A stretch of DNA of 64,000 bases from Chlorogloeopsis fritschii PCC 6912 (GTDB lineage: Bacteria; Cyanobacteriota; Cyanobacteriia; Cyanobacteriales; Nostocaceae), in the NCBI RefSeq assembly GCF_000317285.1, contig NZ_AJLN01000143.1, positions 1 to 64,000 on the forward strand. Reading direction: 5' to 3'. A program made the position numbers and the translations under genes. A model generated the notes under the pieces. It was given only the letters and a program-made list of their open reading frames with translations. It had not been told where the DNA came from and searched no databases. Of this stretch, positions 36,122 through 45,388 are shown in pieces (within the stretch, counting starts at the first letter, position 1; every line of letters begins with the position of its first letter).

Positions 36122-36415
36122 TTAAATCTGAGACTTCTTTACATGTAGTGCTGCTAACCGCTCATACTCCGCTTTTTCTTCTGCCAAATCAGCCTCAATT
36201 TCCTCTCGGTTTGCGTGATAGTACGTCAGTGCTGCATAAACTTGTACTAGTGTTAGATGATCCTTATCAGCAGCAATTTCTTCTGCACTGTAACCTTGCT
36301 TGTACAAAGCAGCTATACGGCGTACTGATGTACCTGTCCCTGCAATAATAGGACGCCCACCACGTAGTTTAGGATCTCTTGTAATCAGCGTGCCAATATC
36401 AGTGATAGTTGCCAA
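36122..36415 (-). CDS. DUF433 (antitoxin-like) protein
   Basis: A 97-residue DUF433 protein, a helix-turn-helix family often paired with DUF5615 toxins. Markers are LITRDPKLRGGRPIIAGTGTSVRRIAALYKQGYSAEEIAAD. I choose the TTG at 36415 (LATITDIG, read as M) because GAGGAG sits 7 nt upstream and homologues start MATITD; the upstream ATG at 36511 adds 32 basic residues without support. No DUF5615 gene follows. Confidence 0.8.
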   Translation of the reverse strand: MATITDIGTLITRDPKLRGGRPIIAGTGTSVRRIAALYKQGYSAEEIAADKDHLTLVQVYAALTYYHANREEIEADLAEEKAEYERLAALHVKKSQI

Positions 36416-36520
36416 AATCTTTCTCCTCAGATATCTCACCTTTACATGGTCTAGGCTAGCATTTGTCTTAATATTATGAGAGCGATCGCTGTTTCTTCGG
36501 AGCCGATCCACTCAAAAAAC

Positions 36521-36553
36521 AGATCCCCGACTTCTCACCAAAGTTGGGGATCT
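36521..36553. repeat. 33-bp palindrome, copy C
   Basis: AGATCCCCGACTTCT then CAC then CAAAGTTGGGGATCT. It lies between divergent genes, unlike the other copies, so it is not only a terminator. Confidence 0.75.
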
Positions 36554-36573
36554 AAAAAGCGCATTTTAGTTAT

Positions 36574-37143
36574 ATGAACCGAGTAACAATGATGGAACCT
36601 GCAAGCGCTACAAACGGATGGGTTAACACAATCGATTCTAAAAATCCAGAAGTCATTGCCAAAGCATCTCGCATCATAGCAAATAATATTTATTGCACTT
36701 TATCTACTTGTTGTGCAGATGGTTCTCCTTGGGTATCGCCTTTGTTTTTTGCCTATGATGATAACTTGAATATCTATTGGAGTTCGGCAATCGTATCAAA
36801 GCATTCGCAGAACATATACAACAATGGCAGAGTCGCGATCGCTATTTTTAATTCGAGCGTTTCAGAAGGCACACCAGAAGGATTGTATTTGTATGGAACT
36901 GCATCTGAACTAAAGCGAGAAGAAACAGAAAAAGTGATGAAGCTACTTGTAAATCGGGCAAGAAGACAAGTGAATCGAACAATAGCAGATTATTTAGATG
37001 ATTCACCCCGCAGGATTTATCAATTTCAACCTCAAGAAGTTTGGGTAAGTGGCGATCGCTTGCCTATTGATAATAGCAATGTATTAGTTGACACAAAAAC
37101 TCAGGTAAATTTGTTAGAATTGCGAAACTCAAAATTGATTTAA
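36574..37143 (+). CDS. Pyridoxamine 5'-phosphate oxidase-like flavoprotein
   Basis: A 189-residue split-barrel protein: YCTLSTCCADGSPWVSPLFFAYDD, then IYWSSAIVSKHSQNIYNNGRVAIAIF. These are the FMN-binding strands of PNPOx-like proteins. The family includes F420- or FMN-dependent reductases and general stress proteins; the substrate is unknown. An in-frame ATG six codons downstream (MEPAS) is an alternative start. Confidence 0.85.
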   Translation: MNRVTMMEPASATNGWVNTIDSKNPEVIAKASRIIANNIYCTLSTCCADGSPWVSPLFFAYDDNLNIYWSSAIVSKHSQNIYNNGRVAIAIFNSSVSEGTPEGLYLYGTASELKREETEKVMKLLVNRARRQVNRTIADYLDDSPRRIYQFQPQEVWVSGDRLPIDNSNVLVDTKTQVNLLELRNSKLI

Positions 37144-37242
37144 CCCATATTAATTAAAGATTGCAGCGCTATAAAAGCCCAATCTGTTAGCTGTACGTCG
37201 GATAACTGAGAAACCGAAGTAACTTCAGCCCTCAATCACTCA

Positions 37243-37473
37243 TTGAGTGTGAGCCAGATTGATAGCTACTATTCCATTAGTCAGATGCGATCGCTACAGC
37301 AATGGTATAGTCTAACGCCTATGACAGGTTTCTTGACAAAAGATGCCAAGGCACAGTTTGGTAGACTGGTTGGTTTAGCCATAGCGCCAGATGGTTCGCT
37401 GTTATTCGCCGACGATACTAATGGCGTAATTTATCGCGTGTCCTACACAGGTACAAAACCATCGCCTCGTTAG
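37243..37473 (+). pseudogene. C-terminal fragment of a sorbosone/PQQ-type sugar dehydrogenase
   Basis: The last 45 codons read TGFLTKDAKAQFGRLVGLAI then APDGSLLFADDTNGVIYRVSY, the final beta-propeller blade of L-sorbosone dehydrogenase-like proteins. The earlier codons do not fit, and there is no other blade upstream. A remnant, not a functional enzyme. Confidence 0.7.
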
Positions 37474-37718
37474 CGATCGCAGCAAAATTACTTCACTCTC
37501 TACTCATGCAATTCTAGATTCTAGTCACTTTTTAATCACATTTACTTTCAACACTAAATATATAGCAGTTCTAAATGATTAGTGAGATATTGTGTTTGAA
37601 TTATCTTTCTTTAGGTCTGATCTAATGATGTTTGTCACAAAAATTTTACAACTCAAATAGGATTGCTATACATACAATTTGTCCTCTACTAATTAATCAC
37701 TACTTGAAAAAGGGAGGG

Positions 37719-38076
37719 ATGATTATGGCAGGTCTTATTCTTACCTGGTTAGTCACTGCTGTGAGCTTTTTGATTATTTCTAGACTACCATTTTTGGGAA
37801 TTGAAATAGATGGATTTGGCAAAGCAGCAATTACTGCCATAGTTTTTGGTATTCTTAATGCTATTTTGCTGCCAATTCTCACTTTTGTTCTTACCATTCA
37901 TTATCCTAACCATAGGATTGTTTTTCTTTATTTTAAATGCCATCATTTTTGGCTTGGCAGCTGCGCTCGTACCAGGATTTAGGTTACGTTATGGATTTTG
38001 GAGTGCTTTATTAGGTTCAATCGCCCTAGCAATTATTAACTCAATTCTGCTGAGATTGGTAGCTCAATTTGCTTGA
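37719..38076 (+). pseudogene. Phage-holin superfamily IV membrane protein, frameshifted
   Basis: The first frame (AGGGAGG site, ATG at 37719 or 37725) encodes GLILTWLVTAVSFLIISRL and VFGILNAILLPILTFVL. The next expected residues are in another frame: PFIILTIGLFFFILNAI, AAALVPGFRLRYGFWSALLG, ending at 38076. The two halves together make the typical four-helix PF04020-like protein of about 117 residues. The shift is near 37885-37900. It may be a real mutation or a sequencing error. Confidence 0.75.
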
Positions 38077-38121
38077 ACAAAAGTAATATTTCTAGCAATT
38101 TTATAATTAAAAATTTCAAGT

Positions 38122-38937
38122 ATGATGAAATCATTTTTTTTACGACCAATTATTTGGTTTTTCACAGGTATTTTATTAGTATCTACCCTGTTTGCTTGTC
38201 AACCTCAACAGGTAGCAGAGACGCCCACAACAAACACTACAGCTACTCCCATACAAACGACTGCACCTGTTACAGATACGCGTCCCATTGCTTTTTTAGA
38301 TCGCCAACTTAGTGCAAATCCTGCCCAGTTGCCACCATTACCTTATCCCTATAACGCCCTAGAGAAAGCTATTGATGCAGAAACAATGAAACTGCATCAT
38401 GACAGACATCATGCAACTTATGTCGAGAATCTCAATAATGCCTTAAACCAGTATCCTCAACTGCAAGATCGAAGCGTAGAAGCATTGCTGCGCGATCTCA
38501 ATAGTGTACCTGAAGATATCCGCACAACAGTACGCAACAATGGCGGCGGTCACCTTAACCATACAATATTCTGGCAAATTATGAGTCCTCAAGGTGGCGT
38601 AGAACCAACAGGAGAAATTGCCCAAGAAATTAACCAAACCTTTGGCAGTTTTGAGGAATTTAGAAAACAGTTTAATGAAGCGGGAGGCGATCGCTTTGGT
38701 AGTGGTTGGGTTTGGCTAGTGCGCAATCCTCAAGGACAGTTGCAAATTACAAGTACACCTAATCAAGATAGCCCAATTACGGAAGGTTCTTATCCAATTA
38801 TGGGTAATGATGTTTGGGAACATGCCTATTACCTCAGATACCAAAATCGCCGCGCTGAATATTTGAATAATTGGTGGAACGTCGTCAATTGGCAAGAAAT
38901 CAATAGACGCGCCCAAGCTTCACGTCAACAGAGTTAA
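38122..38937 (+). CDS. sodA: Mn-type superoxide dismutase, membrane-anchored lipoprotein
   Basis: A 271-residue SOD with an N-terminal lipoprotein signal ([15 protein letters not shown]; lipobox LFAC) and a Thr/Pro linker. Metal ligands: His in [16 protein letters not shown], His in [11 protein letters not shown], Asp and His in [23 protein letters not shown] rather than AAQxWNH supports Mn use. Attachment to thylakoid or cytoplasmic membrane is inferred and agrees with the membrane SodA of heterocystous species. A ferric-reductase-like gene follows 12 nt downstream. Confidence 0.93.
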   Translation: MMKSFFLRPIIWFFTGILLVSTLFACQPQQVAETPTTNTTATPIQTTAPVTDTRPIAFLDRQLSANPAQLPPLPYPYNALEKAIDAETMKLHHDRHHATYVENLNNALNQYPQLQDRSVEALLRDLNSVPEDIRTTVRNNGGGHLNHTIFWQIMSPQGGVEPTGEIAQEINQTFGSFEEFRKQFNEAGGDRFGSGWVWLVRNPQGQLQITSTPNQDSPITEGSYPIMGNDVWEHAYYLRYQNRRAEYLNNWWNVVNWQEINRRAQASRQQS

Positions 38938-38949
38938 AAAAGGTGGCTT

Positions 38950-40287
38950 ATGAGAAGTTTGTTAATGCATAGTCCGGTTGTCATTGCAGCTGGCTGGATT
39001 GGGGCATATTTGTTCATCACCCTCTTACCCTTATTAATTCTGCTCATCTATCCCCCACTAACAGGAGGAGGTGTTTGGACTGACTTTTCGGTTGCTTTGG
39101 GTTTCATTGCTTTGGCTATGATGGCATTGCAATTTGCTCTTACTGCCCGTATTAATCGTGTAGAAGCTTCCTACGGTATTGATATTATCCTCCAGTTTCA
39201 CCGCTACATCTCGTTGGTAGCATTTGCATTCATTCTCATCCATCCGCTGATTTTGTTCATAGTCCAGCCAGAAACACTACAACTATTAAACGTTTTTACA
39301 GCGCCGTGGCGAGCTAGAATGGCCGTTACGGCAACTTTGGCGTTGATAGCACTAGTTGTTACTACTATCTGGCGACAGCAACTGAAGATACCTTACGAAC
39401 CCTGGCGCACTTCTCATGGAGTTTTGGCAGTCTTAACAGTTGGTTTGGGATTAGGACACGCTATCGGTGTGGGTAATTACTTAGGACTGTTTTGGAAGGC
39501 TGTATTGTGGACAGCGATCGCTCTCGTCGCCCTGTGGTTGCTAGTTTATGTGCGTCTGGTGAAACCTTGGTTCATGCTCAAAAAACCATATCTAGTAGAG
39601 GAAGTACGACCCGAACGCGGTAATGTATGGACACTTGCACTAAGACCGAGAGGACACGAAGGTTTTCGCTTCCAACCCGGACAATTTGCCTGGATTACCC
39701 TCGACATATCTCCATTTCGGATGCGAGAACATCCCTTTTCCATGTCTTCTAGTGGAGAACACCCTGAGAAAATAGAGTTCAGTATCAAAGCTTTAGGAGA
39801 CTTTACCAACACCATCAAAGACGTCAAACCAGGAACAAAAGCTTTTTTAGATGGGCCATACGGAGTATTTACCACAGATCGATATGAAGATTCAGCCGGT
39901 TTTGTTCTAATTGCTGGGGGTATCGGCATTACACCGATAATCAGTATGCTGGTAACTGCTGCCGAACGTAAAGATGATCGCCCCTACTTAGTAATTTATG
40001 CCAGCAAAACTTGGGATGATGTCACCTTTCGCGAAGAACTAGAAGATTTGAAGAAAAAGCTAGACTTAAATATCATCCATGTTCTAAGAGAACCACCCGA
40101 AGACTGGTCAGGAGAAAAAGGCTATGTAGACAAGGAACTTTTGGAGCGATACATACCCAAACGACGCGCCACACGGCAATACTTTATCTGTGCATCGCCC
40201 AAGATGATGGATCAAGTAGAATTAGCTTTACATGACCTTGGAGTTCCACCTACGAACATTCATATGGAACACTTCAATCTTGTTTAA
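38950..40287 (+). CDS. Ferric-reductase/NADPH-oxidase-like membrane flavocytochrome
   Basis: A 445-residue protein with about six membrane segments bearing heme-ligand His (FHRYISLVAFAFILIHPLILF; WRTSHGVLAVLTVGLGLGHAIG), then a ferredoxin-NADP reductase module: FAD motif REHPFSMSSS, NAD(P) motif GGIGITPIISML, and a C-terminal CASPKMMDQVELAL. It could move electrons across the membrane to metals or oxygen. Adjacency to a membrane SOD suggests a superoxide-linked role, an inference. AAAAGGTGG lies before the ATG. Confidence 0.88.
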   Translation: MRSLLMHSPVVIAAGWIGAYLFITLLPLLILLIYPPLTGGGVWTDFSVALGFIALAMMALQFALTARINRVEASYGIDIILQFHRYISLVAFAFILIHPLILFIVQPETLQLLNVFTAPWRARMAVTATLALIALVVTTIWRQQLKIPYEPWRTSHGVLAVLTVGLGLGHAIGVGNYLGLFWKAVLWTAIALVALWLLVYVRLVKPWFMLKKPYLVEEVRPERGNVWTLALRPRGHEGFRFQPGQFAWITLDISPFRMREHPFSMSSSGEHPEKIEFSIKALGDFTNTIKDVKPGTKAFLDGPYGVFTTDRYEDSAGFVLIAGGIGITPIISMLVTAAERKDDRPYLVIYASKTWDDVTFREELEDLKKKLDLNIIHVLREPPEDWSGEKGYVDKELLERYIPKRRATRQYFICASPKMMDQVELALHDLGVPPTNIHMEHFNLV

Positions 40288-40398
40288 TTGAGTTCAGAAC
40301 GGCGAATTGATGTCGAAGATATTCCCTAAATCAGAGATATTTATGTTAAACCCGCACATATAGTATTTAGTAGTAAATTTGCGCAACCAATAATAACT

Positions 40399-40548
40399 AT
40401 GCGTTATAGCATCATGCTTCAAATTGTCACAGGCATCACCCTAATTTTACTTGGGGGTGGAGCTTTGTTCGCTTGGATACAAAACCGTCCCGTAGAAACT
40501 ACAGAAGTAAATGGAAATAGAAATCTAACTACAATTTCCTCAGATTAG
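40399..40548 (+). CDS. Small single-pass membrane protein, 49 residues
   Basis: MRYSIMLQIVTGITLILLGG followed by GALFAWIQNRPVET: one transmembrane helix and a polar tail. It ends 3 nt before the next start codon, so it fits in an operon with its neighbours. No family recognised; existence is inferred from codon-like composition and placement. Confidence 0.5.
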   Translation: MRYSIMLQIVTGITLILLGGGALFAWIQNRPVETTEVNGNRNLTTISSD

Positions 40549-40551
40549 ACA

Positions 40552-41998
40552 ATGGCAAAGTATACACCTCATTTTGAACGCCAACATCTTTGTCGAGAAC
40601 GCCTCATTGCGATTATCGCCCTAATCAACTTGGTGTTAGTTTTTTTTTAACGCTAGCTACCTATATGCACGGGATTTTTACCTACAAACTATCCCTGGAC
40701 TTACCCGTTTTTACGATCCAATTAAGGGTATAAAACCTCATCCAGAAACTGTTAATTATCTAAAGCAGGTAGAAGCTTTAGAAGCACAGGTTGTGGCAAC
40801 TGGATTGCAATCACCCCAAGTAGAAAATCAACTGGCACAAATGCGCCAAAGTAGTCTGCAAATAATTGAAGATAACCCATTTGCAGTAGGGAATAAAAGT
40901 AAAATTTTAGAAAAAGTTAAAGAAGAACTTCGACAAAGAACAGATGAAAACTTTGCTCGTGATGCTTTTACAACTTTTTGGAGTTCGGCTTACTTGCAGA
41001 GTAGAGGTTGGCAGCAAGAAATTAATTTTTGGAATTCTCAAATTCGCCCTTTAATTCAAACCAATTTCTATCGAGATATTAATAGATTTGGAAAATTTGT
41101 CGATTATTTTTGGCTACTCGACCTGTCATTTGTCATCGTATTTGCTCTCGATTTATTAACACGTATCCACTTTATTAAACGCCGTCATCCTGAAATAGGT
41201 TGGTTTCGAGCGCTATTGCGACGCTGGTATGATATTTTCTTGTTGTTGCCATTTTGGCGATGGCTGCGAGTAATTCCTGTAACAATTCGTCTTTATCAAA
41301 CAGATTTATTAAATCTAGAACCTGTAAGAGCAGAAGCTCAACGTGATTTTGTCATCAGCTTTGCCGCAGAATTGACAGAAATGGTAGGTATTCAGGTAAT
41401 CGATCAAATCCAAGCATCGATTCAACGCGGAGATGTAACCACCTGGTTGTTTCATCCTGAGTCTCGCCAACCTTATGTGCAGGTCAATAATACAAATGAA
41501 GTTCACGCACTCACTACCCGTCTAGTTAATGTTAGTGTTTATGATGTTCTTCCAAAAGTGCAACCAGACATTGAAGACTTATTGCACCATAGCATTACTA
41601 GCACTCTTAACCAATTGCCAGCTTGGCAACAATTGCAGTACTTTCCTGGTTTGAACAATTTCCCATCTCAACTAACAGAAAATTTGTCAAAATCCGTATC
41701 TCAAATCGCATACAAAAATTTGATTAATGTCATAGAAGATCCAGTTTTAGCAGAGATTACTTCCCGCTTAGGTAGTAATTTTCGTGAGGCGTTAGAAAAA
41801 GAGTTACAGAAAAAACACAATGTTCAGGAAATTCAAACTTTACTGATAGATTTACTGGAAGAAATCAAAATTAATTACGTTAAAGGCATTCAAGAAGTTG
41901 GAATTGAACAACTCATTGATGAGGCCGAGCAATTACATTACAGAATTAAATCTTACTCTAAGATAGCCTCTGGTTCTATTGTTAAGAAAAGCAACTAA
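40552..41998 (+). pseudogene. Conserved membrane protein broken by a T9 homopolymer
   Basis: From ATG 40552 a frame encodes MAKYTPHFERQHLCRERLIA plus a TM helix and stops at 40649, inside TTTTTTTTT (40640-40648). The +1 frame continues immediately with NASYLYARDFYLQTIPGL and on into a 401-residue frame (GTG 40793). One T fewer would give a protein of about 482 residues with an N-terminal TM helix, a coiled/charged domain, a second membrane region (YFWLLDLSFVIVFALDLLTR) and a helical C-terminus. Function unknown. The break may be a sequencing error, mutation or slippage site. Confidence 0.7.
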
Positions 41999-42004
41999 TA
42001 ATGT

Positions 42005-42832
42005 TTAGTCTATAGGCAAGTTATTCGGATCAATGCCCTGAGATTGCAAAAAGGCTATGAGCTTTTCTTTTTGCTGACGCTCTTGTTCGGCGCGCTGACG
42101 CTCTTGTTCGGCGCGCTGGCGTTCTTGTTCAATCAATTCCACTGCCCACGGTAACAAATTACCTGTCCGCTCCCACCACCGCAACCAATAACCAGTTCGG
42201 GCTTCTTTTGTTCCTTGCCAAGTTCCCAAAAATAAGCCCATTGAATCAACCCAATGACGACCATTTTCATCTGGCAGTTTTAGTTCATAGCGTCTATTTT
42301 CTAGTTGATAAAATTCCAACAAACCAACCTTAGGGTCAAAAATTACATATATGGGAGCCTGCAAAATTTGCTCGTAAAAAAACCATTTTCCTGGTGGATA
42401 GGTTCGTTTTACCGAATATTCTTCCCCCTGATTATCAGATAAAAATTCCATCACCACCGCAGGCACATCCCCTTCTAAATTGGGGGTGTAGCTTTTGCGT
42501 TCTCCTAAAACTTGATTTACGCAAGGAACATAAAGCCAATCCGGTGCTTTAACAATAAATTGCCCATTTACAGTCGCGCAAAGACCAAAATTGGAAGCAA
42601 TCAACATCTGGGGTTGGATGAAACCACTGATTTCTAAACTTTCACGCAAAGCACCAGCCAAAATTGGCTGACCTGTATTTTCCACTGGTTCATCCTCTAA
42701 TTGAAAATCGTCGGGCAATGCTTCCCACGATATTACCAGTTCAGTTGGCGATTTAGTTGCACCAAGTTGGGTTGCCATAAAGACTGCCTTTGGTCGATTT
42801 GTTTTTATTTTATCGTTGTCAGTTGGTGTCAT
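42005..42832 (-). CDS. Uma2-family protein with C-terminal heptad repeats
   Basis: A DUF820/Uma2 putative endonuclease. AVVMEFLSDNQGEEYSVKRTYPPGKWFFYEQIL contains the conserved E...K..; further on IYVIFDPKVGLLEFYQLENRRYEL. The C-terminus has three near-identical heptads EQERQRA (encoded by tandem GCGCGCTGACGCTCTTGTTCG repeats), a short coiled coil of variable length in this family. I use M at 42832 (MTPTDND); the upstream ATG at 42910 adds 26 poorly supported residues. Confidence 0.85.
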   Translation of the reverse strand: MTPTDNDKIKTNRPKAVFMATQLGATKSPTELVISWEALPDDFQLEDEPVENTGQPILAGALRESLEISGFIQPQMLIASNFGLCATVNGQFIVKAPDWLYVPCVNQVLGERKSYTPNLEGDVPAVVMEFLSDNQGEEYSVKRTYPPGKWFFYEQILQAPIYVIFDPKVGLLEFYQLENRRYELKLPDENGRHWVDSMGLFLGTWQGTKEARTGYWLRWWERTGNLLPWAVELIEQERQRAEQERQRAEQERQQKEKLIAFLQSQGIDPNNLPID

Positions 42833-43055
42833 ACTAATTCGTACAGGAAGCTTTGCTGCTGTATTCAAAAGGAAGTTTGGTATTACACCCAGTGAGTGTT
42901 TGTCAGGCAAAAAGAATATTTTTGGCGGATCGTGTCGTTTCGCAGATGTAATGCCGTTTTACACTAGACTTACCCAATAATACCTCTCTACACTAAGCCT
43001 GATTGCAATTATCTACATATCTCCGGCAAAATACTTCCCAAACCGTTCGCAATGT

Positions 43056-43697
43056 ATGACTATTCTAAGCACTTTGCTCTCCTTATTTCCTGCTTTGGTA
43101 ATATTAATGGCATTCATATCTTTCCTCTTTATTTGCTTTCTACCAAGTATATTTAGTGTTGCTGCTTTGTTTTTTTCTTTGTATGTATTTCCCTTGTTAG
43201 TATACAAAATACATGAAAAGTTTTACCCTCTTCAAGAAGGAATCAGCTATTTACTAGGTAAAAATTACTCTCCTTGGTGGGGCACTCATCAAATACAAAT
43301 TATATATATTACCTTTCCGGCATTAGAGGCTGGATTGCGCCTCATTCCTGGTGCTTTTTCTTTCTGGCTAAGGTTGTGGGGAGCAAAAGTTGGTAAAAAT
43401 GTTTATTGGACACCCCATCTCGAAATTGCCGATCGCTCGTTATTAGAAATAGGTGATAATGTAGTTTTTGGTCATAGAATCGGTATTTATTCCCATGTTA
43501 TCAAACCTAAAAAACAAGACTTAATGTTGTATGTTAAAAAAGTAAAAATTGGCAGTAATGTGTTTTTGGGAGCTGGCTCTTATATTGGCCCTGGCGTGCA
43601 AATTGTAGATGAAAATTTTGTAGCTGCTGGTAGCTATTTGTATCCAAATCAAGTAGTGAAAAATATCTCAAACACGGTAACAGGGTTAGGGGAATAG
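43056..43697 (+). CDS. Left-handed beta-helix acyltransferase-like membrane protein
   Basis: A 213-residue protein with two N-terminal membrane helices (1-60) and a hexapeptide-repeat domain (from about 115: VYWTPHLEIADRSLLEIGDNVVFGHRIGI, then VKIGSNVFLGAGSYIGPGVQI). The His in FGHRIGIYSHVI may be catalytic. The family of long cyanobacterial acyltransferases of this layout has unknown substrates. Confidence 0.75.
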   Translation: MTILSTLLSLFPALVILMAFISFLFICFLPSIFSVAALFFSLYVFPLLVYKIHEKFYPLQEGISYLLGKNYSPWWGTHQIQIIYITFPALEAGLRLIPGAFSFWLRLWGAKVGKNVYWTPHLEIADRSLLEIGDNVVFGHRIGIYSHVIKPKKQDLMLYVKKVKIGSNVFLGAGSYIGPGVQIVDENFVAAGSYLYPNQVVKNISNTVTGLGE

Positions 43698-43720
43698 GAA
43701 ATAGAATATATGATTTATCA

Positions 43721-44464
43721 TTATCTTCTAGTTGAGAGGGGTCTAAAACCCTTACTTGTCCCATATCGTACAGTCCGAAATTCTACGTGATTTGTGCTGG
43801 GATTGTAGAGAGTATATGTTGCTTCTCCTGGAGTCTTTCCAACGTTGCCTACCCCAATGATTTGACGTGGGGTGAGGTTGACTGTTTGGGGAGATGCTTT
43901 ACTATCAAGGGTTGTAACTCTTGCGGTGATGGAACCTGCTTGCAGTTGATATTGAAAAGTTAAACCAGAACGACCGCAAAATAAATTATGAGCTTGCATT
44001 CGCATGAGGCGATCGCACATAATTATTGGAGAAGTTTCTGGGGTGAGTTCCTCATCTACAGATACCGTTGTGCCATGAATTAACAAACAATCCAGTTCAA
44101 AAAACCCAAAATCAAGGCTTCTGATCCATTGCACAGTTTGACGTGAGACACACTCCCACAGCAATTTAACGGTTTCTACTCCATATTTTGCCATCAACTC
44201 AGTGGGTTCACCGATTGCACCAAGCCCATGCAAAATCAAACACTGTTCTTCCCACCATCCTTTGCAAACCAAAGGTTCTAATTCTCCAAATTGGGGTTGA
44301 CGTACAAGTTCTATCAACTGTTCAGATTCTCGTGTTGGCCCCACTATATCGCCAAGAATATATAATGCTTCAATTGAACGAATTTGACGCTGAATATCTG
44401 TCATTACTGCTTTATAAGCTGCCAAATTACCTTCAATTCCACTTAAAATTGCCCATTTAGTCAT
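43721..44464 (-). CDS. Degenerate metallophosphoesterase-like protein
   Basis: A 247-residue protein that aligns by eye with the calcineurin-like phosphoesterase encoded next upstream on the same strand, but most metal ligands are altered: SGIEGN for SDxHGN, GDIVG kept, GWWEE for GNxD, LIHGT kept, GRSG for GHTH. It probably cannot bind two metals and may be regulatory. It sits at the end of a putative zinc-responsive gene group. Confidence 0.75.
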   Translation of the reverse strand: MTKWAILSGIEGNLAAYKAVMTDIQRQIRSIEALYILGDIVGPTRESEQLIELVRQPQFGELEPLVCKGWWEEQCLILHGLGAIGEPTELMAKYGVETVKLLWECVSRQTVQWIRSLDFGFFELDCLLIHGTTVSVDEELTPETSPIIMCDRLMRMQAHNLFCGRSGLTFQYQLQAGSITARVTTLDSKASPQTVNLTPRQIIGVGNVGKTPGEATYTLYNPSTNHVEFRTVRYGTSKGFRPLSTRR

Positions 44465-44501
44465 AAAAAAATAATTTGTTCTTACTAACCACTAACTACT
44501 G

Positions 44502-44571
44502 TACGGGCGGGTTTAGAAGATAAATTATCCGTTTGAACGGCAAGATTATCAACAAAACCCGCTCCTACTAA
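44502..44571. repeat. GTACGGGCGGGTTTAG ... AAACCCGCTCCTAC inverted repeat
   Basis: Third copy of the GGGCGGGTTT family, between the two phosphoesterase-like genes. Confidence 0.65.
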
Positions 44572-44575
44572 CCCA

Positions 44576-45388
44576 TCACCTAGTACAAATATGAGTAGGA
44601 TCGTCAGCCCTTTCTGCATATTCCAAACCATGCGCTAAACGCCAAGCAAAAATTGCAGGTAAGCCCTTTTCAATAATTGCTGCACAAGTTTTTTGGTAAT
44701 TATAGGGTATTTCTCTGAGTGTTACTTCTTGAGTATTAATATCATAAATTACATAAGTTGCATTTGGTCGTCCATGCCGTGGTTCTCCGACTGAACCAAC
44801 GTTGACTATCTGCTTCATTGAAGCATAAAATTTTTTTTGCTGTTCTTCTTTTCCTTTACTTTTAATACTAATTTTTAAGTTGACTGCATCTAATATACGA
44901 ACATAAGGTACATGAGTATGTCCACAAAATAGAACATCTGCACCTGTAGAAAGAACTCTTTCTAATGCTAAAAAAGCATCTACTTCTGGCAATAAATATT
45001 CATGGTTGCTATGGGGACTACCATGAACAAAAGTGAGATTGCCTTCACGTAAACTATAGGGTAATTCTGCTAAAAAATTGCGATTTTCTGAATTAATTTC
45101 TTTATTTGTCCACTCGTGAGCTAACTTGCCACGTTTTTCAGCTATTAATGACGGATAACTACACTCACAAGCATTTAAGCCCTCAACAATATCTTCATCC
45201 CAACAACCTACACAGGTGGGAATATTTAACGAGCGAATTTTTTCTACTACTTCATTAGGATAAGGGCCATAGCCAACTAAATCACCCACACAAAAGATTT
45301 TTTCAGCTTTTTGTTGATCGATATCTAGCAAAACGGCATCTAAGGCTTCGATATTGCCGTGAATACAGGATATGACTGCTATTTTCAC
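44576..45388 (-). CDS. Calcineurin-like metallophosphoesterase family protein
   Basis: A 270-residue protein with VISCIHGNIEALDAVL (usual SDxHGN, but Asp replaced by Cys at residue 8), VGDLVGYGPYPNEVV, CVGCWDEDIV (usual GNxD), LTFVHGSPH and FCGHTHVPYV. The His and GD ligands remain, so metal binding by a Cys-containing site is conceivable. The start overlaps the end of the CobW-like gene by 4 bases (ATGA pattern on the minus strand), so the two are co-expressed. Confidence 0.85.
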   Translation of the reverse strand: MKIAVISCIHGNIEALDAVLLDIDQQKAEKIFCVGDLVGYGPYPNEVVEKIRSLNIPTCVGCWDEDIVEGLNACECSYPSLIAEKRGKLAHEWTNKEINSENRNFLAELPYSLREGNLTFVHGSPHSNHEYLLPEVDAFLALERVLSTGADVLFCGHTHVPYVRILDAVNLKISIKSKGKEEQQKKFYASMKQIVNVGSVGEPRHGRPNATYVIYDINTQEVTLREIPYNYQKTCAAIIEKGLPAIFAWRLAHGLEYAERADDPTHICTR

